The notes under the pieces are model-generated. The model made no database searches, was not told the origin of the DNA, and saw only the letters and a list, made by a program, of their open reading frames with translations. Position numbers and translations under genes: made by a program. Below are positions 1 to 4,807 of a stretch of 10,424 bases of DNA, piece after piece. Where the stretch lies: the NCBI GenBank assembly GCA_028275005.1, contig JAQCNN010000181.1, forward strand, positions 1 through 10,424. The letters run 5' to 3'. The stretch is from Salinirussus sp. Lineage in GTDB: Archaea > Halobacteriota > Halobacteria > Halobacteriales > Haloarculaceae. Position 1 is the stretch's first letter; each line of letters opens with the position of its first letter.

Positions 1-7
1 GGCGCCG

Positions 8-23
8 GGCGTGACGAGACGCC
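8..23. repeat. Inverted repeat just upstream of the PadR-like gene
   Basis: GGCGT at 8-12 is perfectly complementary to ACGCC at 19-23 with a 6-nt spacer, just before the GGAGG at 24-28. It could be an autoregulatory operator or a chance GC-rich dyad. If the gene starts upstream of the window it lies inside coding sequence. Confidence 0.3.
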
Positions 24-33
24 GGAGGAAGTG

Positions 34-390
34 ATGACGGCGGTCACCGGCGACACGGTCGACACCGACCTCGCCTTTGACGAGGAGTCGATAACCTGTA
101 GCCTCGATGAACTCCTGGTGTCACTGGTTGCACTCCGCGACGACGGCACCCACGGGACCGGTCTGATCGACGACCTCGGAGAGCTGTTTGGGGTCGAGCC
201 GAGCCCGGGGACGGTCTACCCCCGGCTCCACGGGCTGGAGGCCGACGGAGTCCTCTCGCGACACGAACTCGTCCGGACGAAACAGCACGCCATCGACGAC
301 CGGGCGGCGGCCCGCGAGCGGGTCGAATCCGCGATGCACCAACACCTGGCTGTGGGTCTGTTCCTCGCGGCGGCGCTCGAGGCGGTCTGA
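34..390 (+). CDS. PadR-like winged-helix transcriptional regulator (start uncertain)
   Basis: This is a small acidic protein of about 118 residues. Its middle part reads as a winged helix. A helical stretch around 'DELLVSLVALRDDGTHGTGLIDDL' positions precedes a recognition-helix region containing SPGTVYPRLHGLEADGVL, then a 'wing' and a C-terminal helical tail. The TVYPxLxxLExxGxL pattern is typical of PadR-family repressors, and haloarchaea carry many of these as stand-alone regulators. I chose the ATG at 34 because GGAGG lies at 24-28, five bases upstream. A GTG directly precedes it at 31. The frame is open to the left edge of the window, so the true start could lie outside and the entry may be a partial gene. 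The ligand and target genes cannot be read from the sequence. The family assignment is fairly secure and the start is not. Confidence 0.7.
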   Translation: MTAVTGDTVDTDLAFDEESITCSLDELLVSLVALRDDGTHGTGLIDDLGELFGVEPSPGTVYPRLHGLEADGVLSRHELVRTKQHAIDDRAAARERVESAMHQHLAVGLFLAAALEAV

Positions 391-581
391 CGGCTCGGCT
401 TCTGCACGGGTCACCACCCCGGAGTACGCCGTGGCTCCAATCCCCTATCCGGAGCGGTTTCGCTGAGTTATATCGGTAGAGCCTCGGCTCGGGGGCGGTC
501 GGAGACGAGGTGTCTCACCGGTGGGGCTGTCGTACAGATGTCACTCGGCGGTGTGTGAGCCCCGTAGCGAGGGGTGGCCGG

Positions 582-761
582 CTATACCGCCGGGGACCAG
601 CCACAGACCGAGCACTGTGTCGCGTCGCTGTCCTGGATGCCGCCACAGTCCGGACACTGTTTTTTGTTGTAACTCTCCTCCCAGCCCGCCGGCTCGGTCT
701 CGTGACCACGCCGGGAGAGGAACTCGTCAAACATGTCATCGCTGCTCGGTGCGGACGCCAT
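582..761 (-). CDS. Small zinc-ribbon protein, HVO_0416-like
   Basis: This 59-residue protein has two CxxC knuckles: C36-P-D-C39 followed by G, and C50-S-V-C53 followed by GW. They are ten residues apart and form a compact zinc ribbon at the C terminus. The N-terminal half is acidic and helical (FDEFLSRRGHE), then a WEESYNKKQ linker leads into the first knuckle. The pattern matches my memory of a haloarchaeal small zinc-finger family named after HVO_0416; this was not searched. The ATG at 761 is preferred over upstream in-frame codons because a TATA element lies 25-30 nt before it, which fits a leaderless transcript. Such proteins usually act through protein or nucleic-acid contacts. No specific role is visible. 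It is divergently transcribed from the nikR-like gene. Confidence 0.82.
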   Translation of the reverse strand: MASAPSSDDMFDEFLSRRGHETEPAGWEESYNKKQCPDCGGIQDSDATQCSVCGWSPAV

Positions 762-785
762 ACATGGTAAGGTATGACACACCAG

Positions 786-791
786 TATATA
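786..791 (-). promoter_or_regulatory. TATA box of the zinc-ribbon gene
   Basis: TATATA on the minus strand sits 25-30 nt upstream of the ATG at 761, the standard archaeal spacing for transcription starting at or next to the start codon. Confidence 0.65.
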
Positions 792-840
792 GGTCTACCG
801 GTCCCTCACAATATTGCGCCCAGGAGCCAGCCAGCGACAG

Positions 841-859
841 CCCGACGGGGCCGGTCGGG
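841..859. repeat. Interrupted palindrome CCCGAC-N7-GTCGGG between divergent genes
   Basis: CCCGAC (841-846) and GTCGGG (854-859) form a perfect 6-bp dyad with a 7-nt spacer, between the zinc-ribbon and nikR-like promoters. A separate 8-bp palindrome, CAATATTG, lies at 809-816. Either could be an operator for one or both genes. No binding protein is identified. Confidence 0.35.
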
Positions 860-908
860 GTGAAACCGACCCACCACGGGCCGGCACAGGCGGTCGATGG
901 CAAGGCTC

Positions 909-913
909 TATAT
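909..913 (+). promoter_or_regulatory. TATA-like element of the nikR-like gene
   Basis: TATAT within CTCTATATCC lies 22-26 nt before the ATG at 935, slightly close but compatible with a leaderless start. Confidence 0.5.
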
Positions 914-934
914 CCGTCCGGCGTAGAACACGGT

Positions 935-1354
935 ATGACTGTTGTCAGCGTCTCGATGCCGGAGGAGTTACTCGAGCGGCTGGACTCCGTTGCCGAGGAG
1001 CACGGCTACACCGGCCGGAGTGAGGTGGTCCGGGAGGCCGCCCGGAGCCTGCTTGGGGAGTTCCACGACGAGCAACTCGAGGGCCGCGACCTGATGGGGC
1101 TGGTGACGGTGCTCTTCGACTACGAGGCCACGGACGTCGAGCAACGGCTGATGCATCTCCGGCACGACCACGACGAGCTCGTCGTCTCCCACGTCCACAA
1201 CCACGTCGGCGACCACTACTGCATGGAGCTGTTCATCCTCGAGGGCGACCTCGATGCCATCTCGGGGTTCGTCGGCCAGGTTCGTGCCACACAGGAGGTC
1301 CTCTCGGTCGACTACAACGTCACGCCCGTCGACCAGGTCGACCAGCCGGCCTGA
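935..1354 (+). CDS. nikR: NikR/CopG-family nickel-responsive transcriptional regulator
   Basis: This 139-residue protein has the two-part NikR architecture. Residues 1-45 form a ribbon-helix-helix DNA-binding domain: beta strand TVVSVSMP, then helices with the signature GYTGRSEVVREAAR. Residues about 52-132 form an ACT-like metal-binding and tetramerisation domain. The nickel ligands of E. coli NikR (H76, H87, H89, C95) appear conserved as H77, H88, H90 and C96, in the segment HVHNHVGDHYC followed by MELFILEGD. The length is normal for the family. The ATG at 935 fits both the domain start and the TATA-like element upstream. In bacteria NikR represses nickel uptake genes. No nickel transporter or nickel enzyme is in this window, so the target is unknown, and some archaeal relatives may sense other metals. 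It diverges from the zinc-ribbon gene and converges on diphthine--ammonia ligase. Confidence 0.9.
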   Translation: MTVVSVSMPEELLERLDSVAEEHGYTGRSEVVREAARSLLGEFHDEQLEGRDLMGLVTVLFDYEATDVEQRLMHLRHDHDELVVSHVHNHVGDHYCMELFILEGDLDAISGFVGQVRATQEVLSVDYNVTPVDQVDQPA

Positions 1355-1359
1355 GCCGC

Positions 1360-1372
1360 GGGTGCGCCACCC
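1360..1372. terminator. Hairpin between convergent genes, possible bidirectional terminator
   Basis: GGGTG (1360-1364) and CACCC (1368-1372) pair across a 3-nt loop, extended by two further pairs past a bulged C. It lies in the 41-nt gap between the nikR-like stop and the diphthine--ammonia ligase stop. There is no T-tract, which archaeal termination normally prefers, so this is weak. Confidence 0.3.
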
Positions 1373-1395
1373 CGCTCACCTCCCTCGGCGCGCCG

Positions 1396-2133
1396 CTACG
1401 TGCGGTCCGGCCCCCCTAGCTGGGCCTCCTCGACGTGGAGTCGCCCACGGGTCCCTTCCCACTCCGTCGTGTACGTCAGTTCGAGCGGACGGTCCATGTG
1501 TGGCCCGTCGGTCACCAGCGTCTCGAACTCCCCGCCCTCGCCGAGGAGATGCACACCGTGGCGCTCGTGCAACTCCGCGAGGTCTGTCAGCGCCTCGGCA
1601 TCGAGCTGTCGGCCCAGCCAGGACTCGTCCAGGCCCGCAGCAGCAACCTGAACGACCGTGACCTGAAAGCCGGCCGCGAGCATCGCCTCGGCCAGCTCCC
1701 GGGGGTCCTGTTGCCACAGGGGCGCGAACACCTCGACACCCAGCCGGTCGGCCATCGCCTCGACCCGGGTGGTCTGGTACTCGCTCTCGACGGCGCCGAC
1801 GGTCACCCCGGCGAGCCCGTCGGGCAACTCGGCGTCGAGGTCCCGGAGCGCGGCCTCCAGCGGTTCGAGTTCGGCGTCACCCTGCCGGCCGCTGTCGGCG
1901 GCCGTCTCGGCCCCGAGGTCCCCGGGTTCGACCTCCAGGAGCGAAATCCCGATGCTCTCGGCGGCGAGCCCCGCCAGTCGCGTCTCGGGGACGTGGTACA
2001 TGTAGGAGTCGCCCTCGGGGTGGACCGTGACGAGTCGCTCGACGGACAGCCCGCGCTCGAGCGCCCGGTACAGCGCCCACGAGGAGTCCTTGCCGCCCGA
2101 GAAGAGACTTACCCAGGCGCCCGCGTCGGTCAT
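1396..2133 (-). CDS. dph6: Diphthine--ammonia ligase (PP-loop ATPase, DUF71 family)
   Basis: This 245-residue cytosolic enzyme is predicted to perform the last step of diphthamide formation on archaeal elongation factor 2: ATP-dependent amidation of diphthine with ammonia. An N-terminal adenine-nucleotide alpha-hydrolase fold carries the PP-loop SGGKDS at residues 12-17. The family's second signature, GAVESEYQ, lies at 113-120 (followed by TTRVE), and the C-terminal signature EGGEFET at 199-205 (followed by LVTDGP) is intact. PLWQQDP at 138-144 also fits. The length agrees with archaeal single-domain members. The ATG at 2133 begins the first beta strand directly. An acidic insertion, residues 75-92, is typical haloarchaeal drift. 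It lies downstream of the 50-aa Cys-rich gene on the same strand with a 79-nt gap, and its 3' end converges on nikR. A palindrome abuts its start codon. Confidence 0.9.
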   Translation of the reverse strand: MTDAGAWVSLFSGGKDSSWALYRALERGLSVERLVTVHPEGDSYMYHVPETRLAGLAAESIGISLLEVEPGDLGAETAADSGRQGDAELEPLEAALRDLDAELPDGLAGVTVGAVESEYQTTRVEAMADRLGVEVFAPLWQQDPRELAEAMLAAGFQVTVVQVAAAGLDESWLGRQLDAEALTDLAELHERHGVHLLGEGGEFETLVTDGPHMDRPLELTYTTEWEGTRGRLHVEEAQLGGPDRT

Positions 2134-2134
2134 A

Positions 2135-2145
2135 CCGACTGTCGG
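2135..2145. promoter_or_regulatory. Palindrome abutting the dph6 start codon
   Basis: CCGAC-N-GTCGG ends one base (T) before the ATG at 2133 on the minus strand. It is one of four start-adjacent palindromes in the window and is a candidate operator overlapping the transcription start. Basis: seen directly; function inferred. Confidence 0.45.
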
Positions 2146-2155
2146 GGCGCTCGGG

Positions 2156-2161
2156 ACAAAC
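2156..2161 (-). promoter_or_regulatory. Weak TATA-like element of dph6
   Basis: GTTTGT on the minus strand is centred about 25 nt upstream of the ATG at 2133, the only A/T-rich patch in the short gap to the preceding gene. Confidence 0.3.
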
Positions 2162-2212
2162 GCCTGTCGGTGCCACAGAACGGACAGTCACACGCGGTCG
2201 CAGTTGGGCCGG

Positions 2213-2365
2213 CTACCGACCGACGGTGACCGTCACGGCCCCGCAGGCACACTCGTAGGCGCGGCGCTTGCCGGCCGGTGTGCGGTAGACGAGCATACAC
2301 TCCTCGTCGGTGAGCCGGCGCTCACAGCCCTCGGCGTCACAGACGCAGGCGAGTTCGTCGAGCAT
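2213..2365 (-). CDS. Hypothetical 50-aa six-cysteine (putative zinc-binding) protein
   Basis: This small protein of 50 residues has cysteines at 7, 9, 14, 23, 39 and 41, arranged as CxC-x4-C-x8-C-x15-CxC. A short basic segment, PAGKRRAYEC, precedes the last pair, and a beta-like tail, AVTVTVGR, follows. Two CxC pairs flanking single cysteines suggest one structural zinc site, with two extra thiols, of a treble-clef or ribbon type. This is inference; I do not recognise a named family. The reading frame has haloarchaeal codon use, a TATA-like element 23-29 nt upstream, and a palindrome directly before the ATG at 2365, all of which support a real gene. The dph6 start lies 79 nt beyond its stop, so read-through into dph6 is possible, although dph6 has its own start-adjacent palindrome. 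Confidence 0.72.
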   Translation of the reverse strand: MLDELACVCDAEGCERRLTDEECMLVYRTPAGKRRAYECACGAVTVTVGR

Positions 2366-2366
2366 A

Positions 2367-2377
2367 CCTACAGTAGG
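2367..2377. promoter_or_regulatory. Palindrome abutting the 50-aa Cys-rich gene start
   Basis: CCTAC-N-GTAGG ends one base (T) before the ATG at 2365 on the minus strand. Its half-site differs from CCGAC at one base but its position is identical to that of the dph6 palindrome. Confidence 0.45.
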
Positions 2378-2387
2378 GCACGGCCGC

Positions 2388-2394
2388 GTATCAA
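2388..2394 (-). promoter_or_regulatory. TATA-like element of the 50-aa Cys-rich gene
   Basis: TTGATAC on the minus strand lies 23-29 nt upstream of the ATG at 2365, fitting leaderless transcription. Confidence 0.45.
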
Positions 2395-2523
2395 CCCGCG
2401 CCACACCCGGACCGGAAGTGAAAGTAGAGCGTGTGAGCGGTGAGGTCGGCGGGGGTGGCGGGTCGGAGGCTCCGGTCGAGTGGGGTAGCCGTGTGACACT
2501 GCCACACCGCTCGCGCCGACCGG

Positions 2524-2534
2524 AATATTTAATT
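2524..2534 (+). promoter_or_regulatory. Distal TATA-like element upstream of the coiled-coil gene
   Basis: AATATTTAATT is the most A/T-rich run in the region. Used as a TATA box it would start transcription near 2555, giving a leader of roughly 135 nt. Confidence 0.45.
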
Positions 2535-2545
2535 GGTGCAGTACG

Positions 2546-2562
2546 ATACCAGTATATACCAG
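2546..2562 (+). promoter_or_regulatory. Proximal TATA box flanked by ATACCAG direct repeats
   Basis: TATATA at 2553-2558 overlaps two direct copies of ATACCAG (2546-2552 and 2556-2562) spaced by exactly 10 bp, one helical turn. Used as a TATA box it would start transcription near 2583, about 108 nt before the start codon. Regulator binding here would block TBP; that is inference. Confidence 0.5.
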
Positions 2563-2564
2563 AA

Positions 2565-2580
2565 CGTTCCGGCGTTCCGG
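2565..2580 (+). repeat. Tandem 8-bp repeat CGTTCCGG x2
   Basis: Two perfect head-to-tail copies of CGTTCCGG lie immediately downstream of the proximal TATA box, around the predicted transcription start. It is a candidate operator. Confidence 0.4.
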
Positions 2581-2609
2581 TCGCACCGCGCTCAGACCAG
2601 CATGACAGG

Positions 2610-2621
2610 GAACACTTGTTC
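2610..2621. repeat. Palindrome GAACACTTGTTC in the coiled-coil gene leader
   Basis: GAACA and TGTTC form a perfect 5-bp dyad around a 2-bp centre, in a less G+C-rich patch inside the predicted 5' leader. The short centre favours a DNA-binding site over an RNA hairpin. Confidence 0.4.
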
Positions 2622-2679
2622 TTGGCGACGACCCTTCGCGAGTCGACCGACCGTCGAGCGCCGGAGCGGTTATGGAATC

Positions 2680-2684
2680 GAGGT
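2680..2684 (+). promoter_or_regulatory. Shine-Dalgarno-like GAGGT for the coiled-coil gene
   Basis: GAGGT is complementary to the 3' end of archaeal 16S rRNA and lies 6 nt before the ATG at 2691. No TATA box is correctly placed for a leaderless start here, so initiation on a leadered mRNA is likely. Confidence 0.5.
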
Positions 2685-2690
2685 ACAATC

Positions 2691-3581
2691 ATGGCAGATT
2701 CGATAGACGCGTCAAAAAACGTAGAACTCACAGACACAGATCTCGAGGAGAACTCGAAGGGCGAACTGATCAAGCTCGCCGGCAAACTCCGAGACCGACG
2801 AAACGAACTCAACCAGATGGCGTCGGAGCGGGCCTCCAACCGGGACGACCTCAACGCAAAGACCCGCGAGAAGGTCGACGAAGCCCAGAAACACCGCGAG
2901 CAACGCGACGAGCTCAACGAGAAGGTCCAGGAGCACAAGGAGAAACGCAACGAGCTCAACGCGGAGGCAAACGAGCTGTTCGACGAACTCGACCAGAAGA
3001 AGGACGACCTCAAGCTCGACGAGGGCGCCTCGGTCGAGGAGCTCGAATCGGAGATCGAGGACCTCGAGTTCAAACAGCAGACCGAGGTGCTCGGCGCCGA
3101 GGAGGAGCGTGAACTCATCGAGAAGATCGAGAACAAACGCGAGACCCTCCAGGACAAAAAGGAGAAGCTCGAGGACACCGACAACCTCGACTCCCTGAAG
3201 GACGAGGCCGAGGAGGTGCGCGCCGAGGCCTCGAAACACCACCAGAAGGTGACCGAACTCGCGGACGAGGCCCAGGAGCACCACAACAACATGATCGAGG
3301 CCTACCGCGAGGCCGACGAGATCCGCGACGAGGCCGACGAGATGCACGAGGAGTTTGTCGACGCCCAGGAGGCCGCCGACCGCCACCACGAGGACTTCGT
3401 CCGGGTGCAAAAGCGCCTGCGCGAACTCGACAAGAAGGAGGAGGAGGAGGAGCGTGCCGAGCGCGAACAGAAGGAGGAGGCCGCCCGCGAGGAGGCCGAG
3501 GAGATCTACCAGAAGTTCAAGGAAGGCGAGACGCTCGACACCGAGGACCTGATGAAACTGCAGAACACCGGTCTGCTCTAA
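2691..3581 (+). CDS. Archaeal coiled-coil protein (COG1340-like), function unknown
   Basis: This 296-residue, extremely charged protein is predicted to be almost entirely alpha-helical coiled coil. Near-identical five-residue units start at residues 37 (RNELN), 51 (RDDLN), 72 (RDELN) and 86 (RNELN). Their spacings of 14, 21 and 14 are exact multiples of seven, so the heptad phase is unbroken. A possible hinge with Gly and Asp occurs near residues 110-116 (EGASVEE). Later helices contain DEAxExxxE repeats and a poly-Glu run at 250-254. The last 25 residues, with EIYQKFKEGETLDTEDLM at 271-288, form a small conserved-looking tail. I recall this tail from archaeal uncharacterised coiled-coil proteins of the COG1340 type, which are sometimes mislabelled phosphatases. 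No enzymatic motif, signal peptide or membrane segment is visible, so a cytoplasmic structural or scaffolding role is inferred. The start is supported by the Shine-Dalgarno-like GAGGT. The long antisense frames opposite it are artefacts of codon bias. Confidence 0.85.
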   Translation: MADSIDASKNVELTDTDLEENSKGELIKLAGKLRDRRNELNQMASERASNRDDLNAKTREKVDEAQKHREQRDELNEKVQEHKEKRNELNAEANELFDELDQKKDDLKLDEGASVEELESEIEDLEFKQQTEVLGAEEERELIEKIENKRETLQDKKEKLEDTDNLDSLKDEAEEVRAEASKHHQKVTELADEAQEHHNNMIEAYREADEIRDEADEMHEEFVDAQEAADRHHEDFVRVQKRLRELDKKEEEEERAEREQKEEAAREEAEEIYQKFKEGETLDTEDLMKLQNTGLL

Positions 3582-3666
3582 GCCGTCTGACGCTGTTCTT
3601 CCGGCTGTGAGTACCCCCCGACAGCGCCGGGGCCCGGCAGACGGGTCGCCCGGCGTGCCGACGAAC

Positions 3667-3678
3667 CGCCGGCCGGCG
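3667..3678. repeat. Perfect 12-bp palindrome upstream of the sppA TATA element
   Basis: CGCCGGCCGGCG is self-complementary and abuts TTTTA at 3679-3683, so it occupies the position of the B recognition element. It could be an operator or a chance product of G+C-rich composition. Confidence 0.35.
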
Positions 3679-3683
3679 TTTTA
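3679..3683 (+). promoter_or_regulatory. TATA-like element of the sppA-like gene
   Basis: TTTTA lies 26-30 nt upstream of the ATG at 3709 and is the only A/T-rich run nearby. It supports a leaderless start at 3709 rather than the upstream in-frame codons. Confidence 0.5.
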
Positions 3684-3708
3684 CGGGTCTGCCTCCCCAG
3701 AGGTGTGT

Positions 3709-4701
3709 ATGGGCGCTATCAAAGCCGTCGGCCGAGTGGTACTGGTGCTCGTGGTCGCCGCCGTCGCGGCCGCCGCGGGCTGGTTTCTGTTTCTGGAGTA
3801 TCCCGTCAACCTGACCGACCTGCTTGGGGTCGTCTTCGCGCTCGGGGTCGCCGCCGCGGGGCTCAGGGTGGGCGCGAACCTCGCCGGCTCGCTGTTTCCG
3901 GACTACAACGTCGCGGAGGTGGCCGTCGAGGGGCCGATCACCCGTGATGGCGGCGGGAGCGCGGTCCCACCCTCCTCCGGCGGGAGCGGCGCGGACGACA
4001 TCGTCGACCAGATCGAGCGGGCCGACGCGGACCGCAACACCGAGGCGCTACTGGTGAAGCTGAATACACCCGGCGGGGCGGTCGTCCCCAGCCAGGATAT
4101 CCGGCTGGCCGCCGAGCGCTTCGACGGGCCGACCGTCGCCTACACGACCGACACCTGCGCCAGCGGGGGCTACCTGATCGCGGCCGGCTGTGACGAGCTC
4201 TGGGCGCGGGAGGGGAGTATCGTCGGCTCGGTCGGTGTCGTCGGCTCGCGGGTCAACGTCGCCGACCTGGCCGACCGACTCGGGGTGAGCTACGAGCAGT
4301 TCACCGCCGGGCAGTTCAAGGACGCCGGCAGCCCGCTAAAGGAGGTCGAGGAGGAGGAACGGGAGTACCTCCAGAGCCTCGTCGACGACTACTACGACCA
4401 GTTCGTCGGCGAGGTGGTCGAAGGGCGTGCGCTCGAGGAGGAGACGGTCCGGGACACCGAGGCACGGGTCTATCTGGGCAGTGAGGCCGCCGACCGGGGG
4501 CTGGTGGACGAACTCGGCACGCGCGAGGAGGTGGAGGCGACGGTCAGCGAGCGGATCGGCGCCGACCCGGTCATAAAGGAGTTCGAGCCACAGCGGGGGC
4601 TGGCCGACCGCTTCCGGACCGGTGCTCGGCGCGTGGCCTACGCCTTCGGGGCCGGCCTCGCGGGGACACTGACCGGTGACGGCCGCTTTCGCTTCGAGTG
4701 A
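3709..4701 (+). CDS. sppA: SppA-type signal peptide peptidase / S49 membrane serine protease
   Basis: This 330-residue membrane protease is of the short, single-domain S49 type, like Bacillus SppA. Two hydrophobic segments at about residues 7-28 and 36-56 anchor it, and the catalytic domain follows from about 68. The Ser/Lys dyad is recognisable: Ser152 in DTCASGGYLIAAG and Lys204 in GQFKDAGSP. The substrate-strand motif LNTPGGAV is at 118-125, and GSVGVVGSRVNV at 173-184 is the usual family core. A Gly/Ser-rich acidic linker at 80-97 joins strand 1 to the first helix. The family cleaves residual signal peptides and membrane peptides after secretion. The C terminus (from about 295) is basic with a short hydrophobic stretch, unusual but not diagnostic. 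The gene has its own TATA-like element. The DUF6159-like gene follows on the same strand after 106 nt with a separate promoter. Confidence 0.9.
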   Translation: MGAIKAVGRVVLVLVVAAVAAAAGWFLFLEYPVNLTDLLGVVFALGVAAAGLRVGANLAGSLFPDYNVAEVAVEGPITRDGGGSAVPPSSGGSGADDIVDQIERADADRNTEALLVKLNTPGGAVVPSQDIRLAAERFDGPTVAYTTDTCASGGYLIAAGCDELWAREGSIVGSVGVVGSRVNVADLADRLGVSYEQFTAGQFKDAGSPLKEVEEEEREYLQSLVDDYYDQFVGEVVEGRALEEETVRDTEARVYLGSEAADRGLVDELGTREEVEATVSERIGADPVIKEFEPQRGLADRFRTGARRVAYAFGAGLAGTLTGDGRFRFE

Positions 4702-4776
4702 GAGGGGGCGTGCCGGTGCCGGGCGCAGGCTGTTCCGGGTCAGGACGCCGGGCGGGTCACCCCAGCCCTGCCGGAC

Positions 4777-4784
4777 GAGATAAG
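4777..4784 (+). promoter_or_regulatory. TATA-like element of the DUF6159-like gene
   Basis: GAGATAAG is centred 27 nt upstream of the ATG at 4808 in an otherwise G+C-rich gap, compatible with leaderless transcription. Confidence 0.4.
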
Positions 4785-4807
4785 TGCCGGGCCGGCGTGG
4801 GCCGCGT

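Larger units (their letters stand above)
2366..2690. other. 325-bp divergent intergenic region with tandem promoter elements
   Basis: No convincing gene or structural RNA is seen here. The left third (about 2400-2520) is G+C-rich with short dyads, such as GTGTG/CACAC at 2491-2507, and nothing further recognisable. The right part holds two A/T-rich promoter elements (2524-2534 and 2551-2560), two pairs of short direct repeats, a palindrome at 2610-2621 and a Shine-Dalgarno-like GAGGT at 2680-2684. All of these precede the coiled-coil gene. Confidence 0.6.

Noticed and set aside
502..516. GAGAC/GTCTC dyad and CCCC/GGGG dyad (560-574) between the PadR-like and zinc-ribbon genes as terminators
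   Set aside because: The stems are only 4-5 bp, lack T-tracts and are expected by chance in such G+C-rich DNA. The rest of 391-581 shows nothing recognisable.
772..799. GTATGA near the zinc-ribbon promoter as half of an E. coli-type NikR operator
   Set aside because: The partner at the expected 16-nt spacing (TCTACC) does not match TCATAC well. GTATGA also occurs at the nikR start codon simply because of the ATG context.
521..934. N-terminal extension of the nikR open frame
   Set aside because: It would run antisense through the zinc-ribbon gene. Ribbon-helix-helix proteins begin directly with the beta strand encoded from 935.
1435..2229. Plus-strand open frame opposite dph6
   Set aside because: It is antisense to a gene with intact PP-loop and EGGEFET motifs, and its translation is low-complexity with no recognisable domain.
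2213..3292. Long minus-strand open frame (about 359 codons) opposite the coiled-coil gene
   Set aside because: Only its last 50 codons (2213-2365) look real. The rest is Ser-rich antisense of an extremely Glu/Lys/Asp-rich gene, a known artefact of biased codon use. A second antisense frame at 2712-3410 is Leu/Val-rich for the same reason.
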